DNA of 64,000 nt from Pelodiscus sinensis (GCF_049634645.1 NW_027465908.1:7626001-7690000); one strand, 5' to 3'; shown: positions 1 to 10,470, counted from the first letter of the stretch. Translations and numbers: made by a program. Notes: generated by a model not told the origin, from the sequence alone.

Positions 1-593
1 TCCATCTCCAGAGTGAACAGGCCGGTGGGAAGGGCCTGATGCCATCACAGCTGCAGGGCAGGTCACCCACCTGGCCCCTGAGCTCAGCCCGTGCTGGAGG
101 CAGCCAGACAGTGTGAGCGCGTCAGAGGGGGAATTGGGGGAAGGGTCCTGAGTCCTGGCTCCCAGCCACGCACCTTCGCACAAAGAGCAACGGCCCCTGC
201 ACAAAGTGCATTGTGGGAATAAGAGTTGGGGCAGCAGGAAAGGGGCCGGCCCCTCAGTACTATGGTATAGGCAGGAGAAGATGGGAGTGAATCCTGCTAC
301 CTCTGCCATGGCTTGGCCCAGGAGGGCTGGGGTCTAGCAGCTTTTCACCCCAGCTTTGTGGGAGGGCAAGTAGGAAGGGGCCTCTGGAGGCTCATAGCCC
401 CCTACCCTTCTGTGTCTGTGGAAAGGGGGGAAGAGGACACATACCTCTCACTGGGGAACAGGGCGCATGAATCCCACTCGTTCCTGCAGAAAATGAAACA
501 GGCTGAGCATTTTGCGGAGAACGGGCCAGAGCCCTTCTCCTGTCCATCCAGAGATGGAAATGGGTCTGTTCCTTGTGGGGAAAGAAGTGGGTG
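1..593. other. Cluster edge, no gene recognised
   Basis: No tRNA, long credible frame or complete mobile element is visible. Around 260-310 there is a short stretch resembling the Ala-like remnant near 24936-25010 in reverse orientation. Around 480-530 there is similarity to flanks of the Ile tRNA modules near 7190-7230 and 39280-39310. The rest reads as decayed intergenic DNA. Confidence 0.5.
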
Positions 594-640
594 TGTCGGG
601 AGTGGGGTTCGAGTTCAAACCTCTCCACAGACCAGAACCG
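594..640 (-). pseudogene. tRNA-Leu(CAA) 3'-half fragment
   Basis: On the minus strand this segment carries the variable arm, T arm and acceptor 3' side of a Leu tRNA. It aligns with 36887-36935 of the intact Leu(CAA) gene in this window. The 5' half, including the anticodon, is absent. The T loop still reads as a B box. It is a truncated relic, not a gene. Confidence 0.6.
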
Positions 641-735
641 CATATTAGGGGCAAGAAAGAGCCTTGAGTCAGGCAGTGGAGAACACTTGGCTCCTGTTAC
701 CCTGAGAGGGGATATTAGGAAACTTTTGACACACG

Positions 736-808
736 TCCTGGCTAGCTCAGTTGGTAGAGCATGAGACTCTTAATCTCAGGGTCATGGGTTCAAGCCCTAT
801 GCTGGGCA
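736..808 (+). tRNA. tRNA-Lys(CTT), slightly degenerate
   Basis: This is a 73-nt cloverleaf with D arm GCTCAGTTGGTAGAGC, anticodon loop reading CTT and T loop TTCAAGC. It matches the vertebrate Lys(CTT) consensus except for CpG-type changes. The first acceptor base is T where the sister copy at 48317 has G, so pair 1:72 is lost. The discriminator is A instead of the usual G. No TTTT run lies close downstream. It may be weakly active or a recent pseudogene. Confidence 0.8.
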
Positions 809-1381
809 GTGCCCTTCCTTAACTCACATTTTCAGCCTGTGAGCGATTGGCTCTCATCAAGGTTTTAGAAAGAAAAAGTCTAGTCCTGGGGTCCAGCTTT
901 AGTAGAACCAGAGAGAGAACCAACTGCAATTTCCATCTTCTGAGGAGAAGGGAAGAGGATTTTCTTCTCCTCAGTTCTAGCCACATCAGCCCAGGGAGGA
1001 GAAAAAATAACCCTCCGCCCGCTGATTGTCCCCTGCACCTTCTGGCCAAGAGCCTCTTCCACAACAATGGTGGCTCATTAGATATGCAAATGAGGCTCAC
1101 CCACTGCATTGGCCACTTGCCACTGCTCCTACCGGCCGCCCGCCAGCCACTCCCTCCAGCCACCCCATCCATGCTGCTGTGGGTGCCAGTGTCTCACCAC
1201 ACTGTGAAATCAGACCAGAGACGGACACTGTCAGTAAACACTCATATCGGAAACGCTCCTCTGGATGCTGGGCCCCCCAGAGCCGTGTGCCGCTGCCATC
1301 TGCCTGCTCCGTGGACGTCTTCCCATTGCAGAGCACGCTGAGCCAGACTGTGACTAGACAGCCCGTCTCTGGGCACCCAGG

Positions 1382-1800
1382 GGCTACGTCGACACTGCAG
1401 GCTTCTTGCTCAAGAATGGTTGTTCTTGTGCATAAACTTGAGGAGCATCTACACTGCGCGTGCGTTCTTGTGCAAGTAAATTTACAGAAAAATGAAGGAC
1501 AAGGGCTTCTTGGGCAAGAGTTATTCCTCTCCCTCTCCCCATGAGGAATAAACACTCTTGTGCAAGAGCTCTTGCACAAGAAGGTAGTATGAATGGGCAA
1601 CAGGGTTTTTTTGTGCAAGAAATCCCTATGGCTAAAATGGCCATCAGAGCTTTGCAGCACAAGAGAGCGTGCACACTGCCAGGGACATTCTTGCCCAAAA
1701 GCACATGGCAGTGTGGACGTGCTCTTGCACAAGACATTTTGCGCAGGAACTCTTGCACAAAACAGTTCTTGTGTAAGAAGCCTGCAGCGTAGATGTAGTC
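1382..1800. mobile_element. MITE, CTTGCACAAG-core family
   Basis: The left end GGCTACGTCGACACTGCAGG and right end CCTGCAGCGTAGATGTAG form a terminal inverted repeat of more than 25 bp. The interior is built from repeated self-complementary CTTGNNCAAG words. There is no transposase frame. The ends resemble non-autonomous hAT elements, but I cannot confirm a target duplication here. Near copies lie at 44299-44713 (inverted) and 48950-49354. Confidence 0.75.
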
Positions 1801-1969
1801 AAGGGTTGTTTGGGTTTGTTATGAGCACTGAGCTTTGTACAACAGCCCAGGGAACATTGTGAAAAGCCAAAACCTTCCTACCGTGGGTGTCCCTGGCCAG
1901 CCTGCGAGTGGCACAAAGGTTCCTGGCAGTGACGGCTTTGGGTAATTGGTAACAAAGCCCAACAGCTCA

Positions 1970-2051
1970 GATGAGGTGGCCGAGTGGTTAAGGCGATGAA
2001 CTGCTAATCCGTTGTGCTCTGCACGCATGGGTTCGAATCCCATCCTCATCG
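1970..2051 (+). tRNA. tRNA-Ser(GCT)
   Basis: This is an 82-nt class II tRNA with the long variable arm TGTGCTCTGCACG typical of Ser and anticodon GCT in loop CTGCTAA. The T loop is TTCGAAT, one of the few CpG-retaining T loops in the window. The acceptor GATGAGG pairs with CCTCATC. One A-C mismatch sits in the anticodon stem. Sister copies are at 29141, 44048 and 53380. Confidence 0.9.
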
Positions 2052-3031
2052 GATGTTTGCAGCCCTTCCTCTTGCTTCTCCCAGCTCTCTCTTCAGTTCA
2101 GTGCCAGCCCCTCTCACTGCAGCCTGGGGAAAGGGGAAATCTCCACAGAGACACTCCCAGATGGGACCCTCAATCCCTTCTGCCCTCAAGGGGAAACCTC
2201 ACAAAGGAGATTCCAGGCAGCCAGGCCATGGGGGTCTCTGAGATGCCCCAGCCCTGCAGCCTGTCCCACCTGGCTGTTGCCATGGTCCCTCTGTGAGGTC
2301 ACTGCCTCCCAGCCAATGAGCTGAGGTCATGTAAAAGTTCCTTGTGATGTCACTGCTGCCTTGCAGGCTCATGTCCTGCCCCTGGCCAGCCCCTTGGCAT
2401 GTGTGAGCTGCTCTCCCTGCCTCTGTCACTCAGGGCTGGTTCTGGGGCTCGCACAGGGAACATCAGAGGCTGCTCAGGGGGCCACATGGCCCCAAGGGAA
2501 CCTTTTAAATGTCAGGGCAAGCCAGGATCTATCCCGTCCCTTCCCCAAGACCCCACCCCTTTGCTGAGCCCCTGCCCTCCCCAAACCTTTCCATGGACTC
2601 TTGGTTACTAGTGGACACTCGCCACTAATGACATAATCACACCCCAGCCATTTTGCTAGGGCTGCAGCTGGGGAGAAAAGTTTAATTTAAATCATTAAAC
2701 GATTAAGCGTTTGAACTGTCTCATGTTAGTTGATCAAACTTCATTTTAAATAAAGGAAAAACATTACGGCCAGCACAAAAGGTTTCGGTGCCGCACCCCT
2801 AGAGACTCTGGAACAAAGAAGACACATGAGAAGAACCCAACTTTCTTCCTTTTGCTGTGACATGGATGGATCTAGCCCAGGTTTCACTCAAGGGATCTGT
2901 CTGCATGTGAAGTACCTGTGACAGCCCCTGTGCTCCTCTGCCCCTCATCAGCAATGCCATCTACTTGGGGGAGCAGGTGCCCTGAGACTTGCAGAAGGGA
3001 CAACCTGGGCAAACTAATGTTGCTCAGGGAC

Positions 3032-3120
3032 ACGTTGATTGCTCAGCTGGCAGAGTAGAGGACTGTCGTGTGTGTTTGGCAAATGATCCTTAGTCGCTGG
3101 TTCAACTCTGGCTTGAAGGA
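3032..3120 (+). pseudogene. tRNA-Tyr pseudogene with intron
   Basis: The layout is that of intron-bearing Tyr tRNA: D arm GCTCAGCTGGCAGAG, an intron ending near TTTGGCAA, and a Tyr-type 3' exon. The anticodon position reads GTC where the three sister copies read GTA. The acceptor stem has at least two mismatches. Compare the copies at 20465, 42990 and 62229. I judge it inactive. Confidence 0.75.
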
Positions 3121-3244
3121 ACCATTCTTTTCCCACCAGCGTGGCCTTAGCAGAAAGCAACCAAGCTGGTTACCTTTGGTCCATGTCTTCAGAGCCCTGC
3201 ACTTCAATTGACAAAAGGATTGTGGGGATGAGCTGCCAATCACA

Positions 3245-3632
3245 TTTCTTGGGCTGTGCAGGTTCTGTCCACACACAAAAGTTCTTTTGGAACAATGGCC
3301 GTTATTCCACAATAACAATGCAAGAGTCTACACAGCAATTCCGTTATTTTGAAATAATTCTGAAGTAACAGGCGGCTTATTCTGACTTCTGCAAACCTCA
3401 TTCTACAAAGACTAACTCCTATTCCAAATTAGCTATTTCAAAATAAGGTCTGTGTAGCTGCGCCACTGCTGCTAGTTTGAACTAGCCCCTCCCCGGGGCC
3501 ATTCTGAGTTATTCTTCCCAGGGCTCTAAATCGAGGTAGTTCGTGCACACTGGGGAGCCTGCCTCGGACTATTCTGAGGTTTCCCTGCAGTGTAGATGTG
3601 CTAGTTCGAAATAAACTATTTTGGAATCACCA
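3245..3632. mobile_element. MITE, TTTCGAAATAA/TTATTCC-core family, partial
   Basis: The segment is dense in words such as GTTATTCCA, TATTTTGAAATAA and TTCGAAATAA on both strands, with CTACACAGC and CAGTGTAGATG blocks. It matches 19147-19535. One end looks lost. No coding capacity is seen. Confidence 0.6.
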
Positions 3633-3711
3633 TTCAGGACTTAGAAACCTGCAATGTGAGTTCAGGGTCACTCCAATGTGGGGTGGGCTTGTTGGTGTGA
3701 AGTTTTTCACA

Positions 3712-3985
3712 CTGCAAGCTTTTTGCACAAAAATGGCCGTTCTTGTGTAAAAACTAGCGGAGTGTTTACCCTGCATGTGCATTCTTGCATAAGAAAATAT
3801 ACAGTAAACCATTGGAAAAGATGGCTTCTTGCACAAGAGTTATTCCTCTCCCCATAACGAATAAGCCCTCTTGCACAAGAAGGCAGTGTGCACAGGCAAG
3901 AGGGATTTCTTGCGCCAGAAACCCCTATGGCTAGAGCTTTCATGCAGAAGAGAGTGTCCACAATTCTCTTTATAAAGAGATACAC
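3712..3985. mobile_element. MITE, CTTGCACAAG-core family, truncated
   Basis: It starts CACACTGCAAGCTTTTTGCA and repeats CTTGCACAAGA-type words in both orientations. It matches 30912-31205 almost throughout. The right end is cut off near CTTTATAAAG where Thr-module sequence begins. Confidence 0.65.
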
Positions 3986-4009
3986 CAGGCTCCCAGCAGG
4001 GAGTTACAG

Positions 4010-4770
4010 GCACGTCTCTCGCACACAGAGCACTGGGATGACCATGGAGCAGGACTCACTGGCCAGTGTGTGGTACCCAGGGACTTACAGTGGGAGTCAG
4101 AGCCCTGCCTGGCCAGTACTAGTCATCTCTGCACCTGCTCCAGGTTTCTGGTTTCCTTCTCCCTAACGAGCCTCCCCAATCAGCCTTTCCTGAAACAGCA
4201 GTTCCATGGGTGGCCAGGGGAGGCCTTTTCTATGTCCCAGAAGGACATAGGAAAATGTGAGCAAAGGCCACAGCAAGGCACCACTGGGAGTTGAACCCAG
4301 GATCTCCTTTTTACAAGACAGGTGCTTTAGCCAGCTAAGCCATGGTGCCCTCTGCAGGACGGTACCTAAAACTGTTCTATTCTATGGTCTCAGACAACAC
4401 CTTTGACTCCCAAATTGCAGCCAATCCCCATTTCCCTCCAGCCCTGGCAGTGTCTGGCTCCCTGGGCACAGAAGGCTACAGCTCAGTGGGCAGAGGCTCT
4501 AAAATGCACATCTCCCCCAGCCGCTGGGACTGTAGAGTTGGCCTTGATATTTAGTGTTCCTGCGGGAAGGGATAAGTGCAGCAAACACTGATCATCTGGA
4601 TTGTAAACCCTTGGGTCTCACAATTTGGGTTGGAGACCCCAGGTGGGGGCCTGGCCTCCTTGGGTCGGTCCCTTCCTGAGGGCACAGAATTAAGAGAGAA
4701 TTCCTTTTTCCTATAGCAATTCGAATTGGCCAACGAGCAAGTCACAAATTTTTTGTTCACATACAAGTAC
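4010..4770. repeat. Duplicated module G, copy 1 (Thr tRNA unit)
   Basis: Sequence on both sides of the Thr tRNA at 4276 recurs at 58770-59800, where a solo LTR interrupts it. Shorter recurrences are at 35930-36240 (direct), 22560-22840 (inverted) and 55730-55920 (inverted). At 4620-4650 the uninterrupted form of the LTR target site is preserved. Confidence 0.8.
4276..4349 (-). tRNA. tRNA-Thr(TGT)
   Basis: This is a 74-nt cloverleaf on the minus strand with acceptor GGCACCA/TGGTGCC and discriminator T. The D arm is GCTTAGCTGGCTAAAGC and the anticodon loop CTTGTAA gives TGT. One G-A mismatch lies in the anticodon stem. A run of A at 4251-4254 on the plus strand gives a TTTT terminator about 22 nt downstream. 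Confidence 0.85.
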
Positions 4771-4789
4771 AGGAGAATGGTCTCTTACA

Positions 4790-4871
4790 GTAATGATGGC
4801 CAAGTGGTTAAGGAGTTGGCTTAAAAATCCAAAAGTTTTTCCCTGTGCAGGGTTGAATCTTGCTCACACTG
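4790..4871 (+). pseudogene. tRNA-Ser pseudogene, anticodon TGA changed to TAA
   Basis: The length and variable arm are those of Ser(TGA), and it aligns with the intact gene at 9704. The anticodon loop reads CTTAAAA, giving TAA, a Leu-type anticodon on a Ser body. The T stem (AGGGTTGAATCTTG) and acceptor stem no longer pair properly. I judge it inactive. Confidence 0.75.
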
Positions 4872-5526
4872 AGGCCTGTGTTTTGGTCATACCGCTAACA
4901 AGGGCAACAAGGTTGACTGCCAGCTGTTTGCACATCTGGACCCAGAAATATCCTGAGCCTTGGTTCTGCTGGCCAGTTTCTTTTCAGCTCACTGCAAACT
5001 GCCTCCCAGCTGTAGGTGAGGCTGAGTGTGCATGAAACCAGCGGTGCCTGACCAATGTGTCTGCTTTTCCTACCATCCCTCCATCTGTACCTGGAGTCGG
5101 CTTCCTTCAGTTGAACTTTGCCTTGTCCCCACAGCAGGAAGCCAAAGGGAGCAAAGAGCAGAAGTGCGGGATGCTGGTGGGTGCCCCCTGGGTTTGATTT
5201 AGTGAGTCTTAGTTTGACTCGTTGAATCAAGTTCCAGAAGATTGATCACGGCAATTCCTCTCCAGCTGGACGTGGTTCTTGTTCTTCTGTACAGAACAGC
5301 CAATGGGCGTTCAGATCTCAGCCTTGCTCAGTTGATGGGAATAGAAACCAGACACCCAGCAGGTTTGAACTGGTTTCAGCTGAGGGACCCGTCTGCCTGG
5401 TTTACATGCATTGGCACAAGAACACACGAGGGGTTTGCTGACATTTTAAGAATCCCTGTACAATAGGAATCCATGAGTGACACACCTGGAGGTGCAAATG
5501 TTTCACTTAGGATAATCAACTTTTTA

Positions 5527-5597
5527 AGGGGGCACTTGAGATTGAACCAAGGACCTCTACAATCGGCACTCAAACACTACCACTGAGTTACACCCAG
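5527..5597 (-). pseudogene. tRNA-Cys pseudogene
   Basis: On the minus strand the D arm and T arm (TTGGTTCAATCTCAA) match Cys tRNA. The anticodon position reads GCC rather than GCA, and the anticodon stem does not pair. The PIF/Harbinger-like remnant starting near 5600 follows it, as also happens beside the copy at 8473. Confidence 0.7.
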
Positions 5598-5599
5598 CA

Positions 5600-6060
5600 G
5601 TGGTTGTACTTTTCAGCCCAGTGTTGGGAACTTAGCACCTGGCAGCACTGCCTGCAGGAGCAGATTGTCATCCTGAAGCGGGAAGACCAGGGACTGGCTC
5701 CAAGGCAGGGTTACGACACTGCTAGAATCCTCCTCTTCGTCGTGGAGCTACAGGTCATCAGCGTTGTCATCCTGAAGCTGCAGCTGCCCAGGTGTCTCCC
5801 TCACAAACTCCACAACCATCCTTGGACAAAGCCTTGGACAAAGCCCTGGTCCCACTTGCCTCATGTCAGGGGCCTCAGCAGCGCTGGGGGGTGGCTCCAG
5901 GGGGAGAAGCTGGTTCAGGAGAACTTGAGCTGCTGGGCCACTGAAGCAGGCCACCAGCAGCCTCTGTGCAGGGCTCACACGCTCCAGGCCTCCCAGTCAT
6001 ACTGAGTCTCCCTGTGTGGCTTGGGCTCCAGAGCCTGCCCCCCAGCTGGTGCCTTGAGGT
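5600..6060 (-). pseudogene. PIF/Harbinger Myb/SANT-like gene remnant (C-terminal part)
   Basis: On the minus strand short frames contain acidic stretches such as LQDDNADDL. These are also found in the fuller remnant at 8600-9350 (LQDDIPDDQQLQDEE). The region beside the neighbouring Cys tRNA pseudogene is collinear with that remnant. No complete frame survives. The family call rests on the better copy, so this one is tentative. Confidence 0.4.
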
Positions 6061-7430
6061 AGCCACTGCAGCAGCAGGAATTTGGGCATCAGGTCCCCTG
6101 CTTTTGGGGACAGGAAGCCAGGCCCAGGACCTTTTAGCCACTGCAGCTGTGCAGGCTGGAGCCTCCCCCTACCAGATCTCTGCCCTGCTTCCTGCAAAGT
6201 TCACATTTTTGCTTGTTTCTGCTTCCTTGTCCCTAGCAGGCAGCCAAAGGAAGGGAAGTCACGGAACCAAACACCCCTGTGGCCAGCATGGGGCTTGAAC
6301 CCATGACCTTGGCGTTATTAGCACCATGCTCTAACCAACTGAGCTAACCGGCCTACGAAAAAGCAGCTCACCAGTGGCCCTTTCAAGAAAGGTGCCTCAG
6401 GCAGCAGCAGGGACGTCTCTGCAGCTGCCAATGGCTCTTCTCTGACAGGGCCACTGGCGACTCACTGTGACATGGGCTGGCTAGTCCAGCTGGTTTGAGG
6501 ATTGGTCAAGGTGGCTGGTGGCCGGCAGACCCAGGGCAAAGAGAAGCCGGAATCTCTTGCTGCCAGCACCTTGCCTCCCAGCTTCTTCCCTGCCAGCAGC
6601 AGCAGAGTCCTGAGCGCTGCCCTTGACACCATGGGACCAACCTCCCCTCACTCAACTGGGCCAAGCTGGTGCCCAGTTCATGCCCACTGGGACCTGTTTT
6701 ACTTGGGTTCCTTCCACCCAGAGCCCCCTTCTTCTCCTGGGCTGCAACGAGCATCACTGGGACACTCTCATATCCCAGCACAGGGCCATCTCTCCAGTGA
6801 CAGGAGACGGGGCTGGTTTCAGGATTTCTTTTAGCGCAGCAGCAAGGGGAGATGGAGGAAAATCAACCCCATTTGCAAGCTTTGTGTGACAGGAGGGGTG
6901 TGAGCTGGGGAGCCTGCCCCCCAGAAGGGCATTTGGGTGAACCCAGGAGCAGCAAGAATTCAGGCCCCCCAGGTGAATGCATTGGGGACAATGTGTGAGC
7001 CCTTCCATGAGCATTTTCTGCTCCCACTGGGGAAGGCAGCTGGGCAGGACCAGCCTGCAGCCCACGTCCCTTTCAGTCCCAGGTGCAGGAGGTAACAGAG
7101 AGGGGAGGAAAGTCCATGGCCAGAGCCTCCTCCCAGCAGTCTGGCCCTGCACAGAGTCTGTGCATGATGGAGCCTCTCCCAGCAGGGCGATGGCCTGTTC
7201 TCTGCAAAGTGCTCAGCTGGTTCATTTTTTTGCAGGCCCATTGTATGTGTCCCTGGTGGCTTCATTTACAGTTTTCACTCTTTACATTTGCATCCCTTTT
7301 TGGAAAGAGGGTGCAAGTGTAAACATACCCTACATAGCGAGAGTTGGCCTCCTTCAGTTGAGCCTGGCTGTGTCTCTACTTCAGGAACCCAAAGGGAGCA
7401 AAGAGCAGAAGTACTGGAAACTGGTGGGTA
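5850..7430. repeat. Duplicated module C, copy 1 (Ile tRNA unit)
   Basis: This block recurs inverted at 39060-40650, including the Ile(AAT) tRNA and about 1 kb on its far side. For example 7340-7425 pairs with 39070-39150 reversed, and 5855-5895 with 40600-40640 reversed. The stretch 6354-7430 is gene-free spacer of this module. Confidence 0.85.
6280..6353 (-). tRNA. tRNA-Ile(AAT)
   Basis: This is a 74-nt minus-strand cloverleaf. Acceptor GGCCGGT/GCTGGCC, D arm GCTCAGTTGGTTAGAGC, anticodon loop CTAATAA (AAT) and T arm ATGGGTTCAAGCCCCAT all pair. It agrees with vertebrate Ile(AAT) apart from CpG losses in the T and acceptor arms. It looks structurally functional. Confidence 0.92.
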
Positions 7431-7686
7431 CCCTCTGAATTTGATTTAGTGAGTCTTAGTTGGACTTGCTAAATCAAACTCCGGAAGATTGAAAGTTAGT
7501 GGCCATTCCTCCTCCACTGGGTGTGATTCTTGTTCTTCTGCACAGCACAGCCCAGGTAGACCAAGGACTTTCAGATCACACCCTTGCTGAATTGATGGGA
7601 ATAGAAACCAGACACAGCAGATTTGAACTTGTTTGAGCTGAGATGGGTTTGCCTGGTTTATGCGCATTGACACAGAAACACATTAG

Positions 7687-8382
7687 GGCTACGTCTACAC
7701 TGGCACCCTTTTCCAGAAATGCTTAAAATGGAACAGTGATAGAAATGTAGCCGTGTTAGTCTGGGATAGCTGAAGCAAAATACAGGACTATGTAGCACTT
7801 TAAAGACTAACAAGATGGTTTATTAGATGATGAGCTTTCGTGGGCCAGACCCACTTCCTCAGATCAAATAGTGGAAGAAAATAGTCACAACCATATATAC
7901 CAAAGGATACAATTAAAAAAAATGAACACATATGAAAAGGACAAATCACATTTCAGAACAGGAGGGAGATGCGGGGGGGGGAGGGAGGAAGGAAGGTTTC
8001 CCGTTATAAGGATTTCTGGAAAAAAACGCGTCTACGTTGGCAGGATGCTTCTCCAGAAAAGCACTTTTTCCGGAGCAGCGTCCGTGGCCAATGTAGACTC
8101 GCTTTTCCGGAAAAAAGCCCCGATTGTCATTTTTGCGATCGGGGCTTTTTTGCGGAAAAGACTACTGGGCTGTCTACACTGGCCCTTTTCCAGAACAGTT
8201 TTTCCAGAAAACGACTTTTGCCCGAACAGGAGCAGCATAATTTTTCTGGAAAAACACTGACAATTTTACAGTAGATCGTCATTGCTTATCTGGAAAAGCA
8301 AGTGGCCAATGTAGACAGCTGGCAAGTTATTCTGGAAAAGCGGGTGCTTTTCCAGAATAAGTGACCCAGGGTAGGCACAGCC
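7687..8382. mobile_element. MITE, TTTCCGGAAA-core family, interrupted
   Basis: The ends are GGCTACGTCTACACTGGC and GGGTAGGCACAGCC. Inside are many TTTCCGGAAA or TTTTCCAGAAAA palindromes and a nearly perfect inverted pair around CCCCGATTGTC...GATCGGGGC. It matches 21168-21539 and 60429-60796. Those copies lack the retroelement segment that splits this copy at about 7738-7997. Confidence 0.8.
7738..7997. mobile_element. Retroelement 3'-end insertion nested in MITE
   Basis: This segment contains the widespread sauropsid repeat reading ...GACTAACAAGATGGTTTATT... and TTTCGTGGGCCAGACCC, then an A-rich and G-rich tail. The same MITE is continuous across this point at 60470-60500. The element class (Penelope-like or another non-LTR 3' end) is from memory and uncertain. 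The nested insertion itself is direct observation. Confidence 0.65.
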
Positions 8383-8472
8383 CAGGGGTTTGTAGTAATC
8401 TCTGCACATCAGAAATGCAGAGTGAGATGCAACTGGAGATGCAAAGGTTTCAAAGAAGTTGATCATCCTTTC

Positions 8473-8544
8473 AGGGGGCACTTGGAGTTGAAACAGGGAC
8501 CCTTTTGCCTATAGTCAAACACTTTACCACTGAGCTACACTCCC
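8473..8544 (-). pseudogene. tRNA-Cys pseudogene, anticodon changed to ATA
   Basis: The D arm and acceptor match Cys tRNA (compare 18910). The anticodon loop reads CTATAGG, giving ATA in place of GCA. The 3' side of the anticodon stem and the T stem no longer pair. It is inactive as a Cys tRNA. Confidence 0.75.
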
Positions 8545-8599
8545 ATTACACTGGCTTCTTTGCCTCCAGTGTTAGGAAATTAGCCGCTGGCAGCACTGT

Positions 8600-9350
8600 C
8601 TGCAGGAGCAGGTGGTGCCTTGCACACATGGCGGGGGGAGGACGGCCCTCTATGGGGTCACACATGTGTGGTATCCCCCCACCTACAATCAGCATGACAC
8701 GTCACGATAGCGCATCATCCCCTGTGCTCCCGCCTGCCCTGTGTGTGTTGCAACCTCACAGCACTCACCTGATGTTCCCTCCCCGGCGCCCCAGGACATT
8801 CGGGAGGCCTCCTGCATCTGGGGGACCGGTTCCAGGGTGAGGGTCACGACGTTCCTGGAATCCTCCTTCTCCTCATCCTGGAGCTGCTGGTCATCTGGGA
8901 TGTCATCCTGAAGCTGCGGCCACTGCTGCCCAGGTGTCTCCATCCCAGACTCCACAACTGGCCCTGGAGACAGGGTTCCCCAACCCCCAGGACTTGGTCC
9001 AGTTCCTCACAGTATGCACAGTGCTGCGATGCTTCCCCAGTGTGGGAACTGCACTCACAGGTCCTCACATACCCCTCCCGCAATTCCTTGACCTTGGCTC
9101 TGACTTGGTCTGGGGTGGGGGGAGGTGACTTTTCTTTGCAAGGCTGTCAACCATTCAGCCATAGATATCTGCATTCCTCCGCCTGGACTGCAGGGCCTGC
9201 AGAGACTCCTCCTTGGACCACAGCTTTATCTCTGGCCCCTACCATGAGAATGCCCGGCACTTGCTGCCACTTGCTTGCTCCTGCGATGTATCCCTGGAAG
9301 GGCCAGAGGGGTCTCTGGGGGCTTGTGCCTGTGACATGGCTCTCCAAGAG
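8600..9350 (-). pseudogene. PIF/Harbinger-type Myb/SANT-like protein remnant
   Basis: Read on the minus strand, residues WSKEESLQALQSRR followed by NADIYG near 9150-9220 and VRAKVKELREGYVRTCEC near 9040-9100 fit the start and last helix of Myb/SANT-like DNA-binding domains. Such domains are encoded by PIF/Harbinger transposons and MSANTD-type host genes. An acidic segment (LQDDIPDDQQLQDEEKED) follows. Stops and frame changes interrupt it. The family is inferred from motif spacing. Confidence 0.5.
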
Positions 9351-9369
9351 GCTGGAAGTGCTCGATCTT

Positions 9370-9650
9370 AGCCGACTGGATAGTGAAATTATACTAAAAT
9401 AATTGGTTAAGGTAGAACTAAGCGGTACTTGAATTTCTCTTTATAAACTGGGGTCCAAGAAGGACACCAGCAAGAAGAAGGAAAAGGGGAGAAGAGAAGA
9501 GGAAGGAAAAGGGAAAGGAAGACCAAGAAGGAGGAGGGAAGACCTTGAAGCAGAACTCACCTCCAAGGCAGCCTAAGAGCAGAACATCCGGAACTCCTCT
9601 GCACAGCTGTTGCAATGGTTTGCTGTGTGAACTCTGTGGCAGGTGACATT
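9370..9650 (+). mobile_element. Endogenous retrovirus LTR fragment
   Basis: The sequence runs from GGATAGTGAAATTATAC through CTTTATAAACTGG (TATA-like) and a purine-rich AAGAAGG tract. It is shared with 60803-61080 and, reversed, with about 59930-60143. There the same sequence abuts an LTR-like start and a polypurine tract. The 5' end is missing here. Confidence 0.55.
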
Positions 9651-9703
9651 AGGGCTGTGCACTGGGATTATTTACCAGTTTCCCTGGTTCCACTTTGCTC
9701 AGA

Positions 9704-9785
9704 GCTGTGATGGCCGAGTGGTTAAGGCGTTGGACTTGAAATCCAATAGGGTTTCCCTGTGCAGGTTCAAATCCTGCTCACAGCG
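9704..9785 (+). tRNA. tRNA-Ser(TGA)
   Basis: This is an 82-nt class II tRNA. Acceptor GCTGTGA/TCACAGC pairs perfectly, anticodon stem TTGGA/TCCAA encloses CTTGAAA (TGA), the variable arm is AGGGTTTCCCT, and T arm GCAGG/CCTGC pairs. TTTT occurs about 10 nt downstream (GTGTTTTGCC). This is the best Ser(TGA) copy. The relatives at 4790, 21971 and 61140 are broken. Confidence 0.93.
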
Positions 9786-10470
9786 TGGTCTGTGTTTTGC
9801 CCACACCTCTTCCTCGGGCAGCAAGGGCCTCTGTGAGTTACCAGCAGTGGGGCTGTTACTGTTGGCCGCAGGACTGGATTAAGGGTTGAGCTAGTGGGGC
9901 AGCTGCCATCAGGCCCTGGCTTCTGGCAGGCTGCAGCAGTTCCCTGGGGCTGCATTAACCTCCACAGCACCTGTCAGCAGTGCCCTTCCCCATGCAGCTG
10001 TGGGGCTCTGCATGGCCTGCCCCAGGGGACCCTGGGTTGCACGCCAGCGGTGGTGGCAGGGCCAGGCTGGGCAGCACAAGAGCATCCTGCCACCACAAGC
10101 TCCATGCATGGAGGGGGATGGGCTGTATATGCACTGTGCACCCAGGGTGGAGCCGCACATGCACCATGAGCCGGGGGCAGTGCCACATGCCCGGAGCACT
10201 AGAATGGCTCAGACTGGCTGTGGTCAGCATCTAACTAATTGCACCATTAGGCCATGTCTTCACTCAGGTGGAGATTTCTGCTGCAATCCATCTCCCAGAG
10301 TTTGATTTAGCAAGTCTAGATAAGACTCTCTAAATCAAACCCAGAGGGCACCTGCACCAGCTCTTTGCTGCCATCCTACTTCCACTGTTAGGACACCAGC
10401 AAACAGTAAAACCAACTCCAGATATGTGTTGGGATATGGTGGAAAGAAGAGACACATTGGCCTCACCACA

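Larger units (their letters stand above)
735..3320. repeat. Duplicated module A, copy 1 (Lys-MITE-Ser-Tyr)
   Basis: The order Lys tRNA, about 550 bp of spacer, a CTTGCACAAG-type MITE, Ser(GCT) tRNA, about 950 bp of spacer and Tyr tRNA recurs at 48317-50380 in the same orientation. It recurs from about 42830 to 45010 in inverted orientation. Spacers align nearly base for base, for example 2650-2990 with 50050-50375. The stretches 809-1381 and 2052-3031 hold only this duplicated spacer, with no gene I recognise. Confidence 0.85.

Noticed and set aside
1382..1800. CRISPR-like array of short repeats
   Set aside because: Repeats are palindromic, in both orientations and irregularly spaced within inverted ends. 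The genome is vertebrate, and this is a MITE.
8105..8160. Hairpin CCCCGATTGTC...GATCGGGGC with T run, like a bacterial terminator
   Set aside because: It is the central palindrome of the TTTCCGGAAA MITE and recurs at 21340-21375. Intrinsic terminators do not apply in a vertebrate nucleus.
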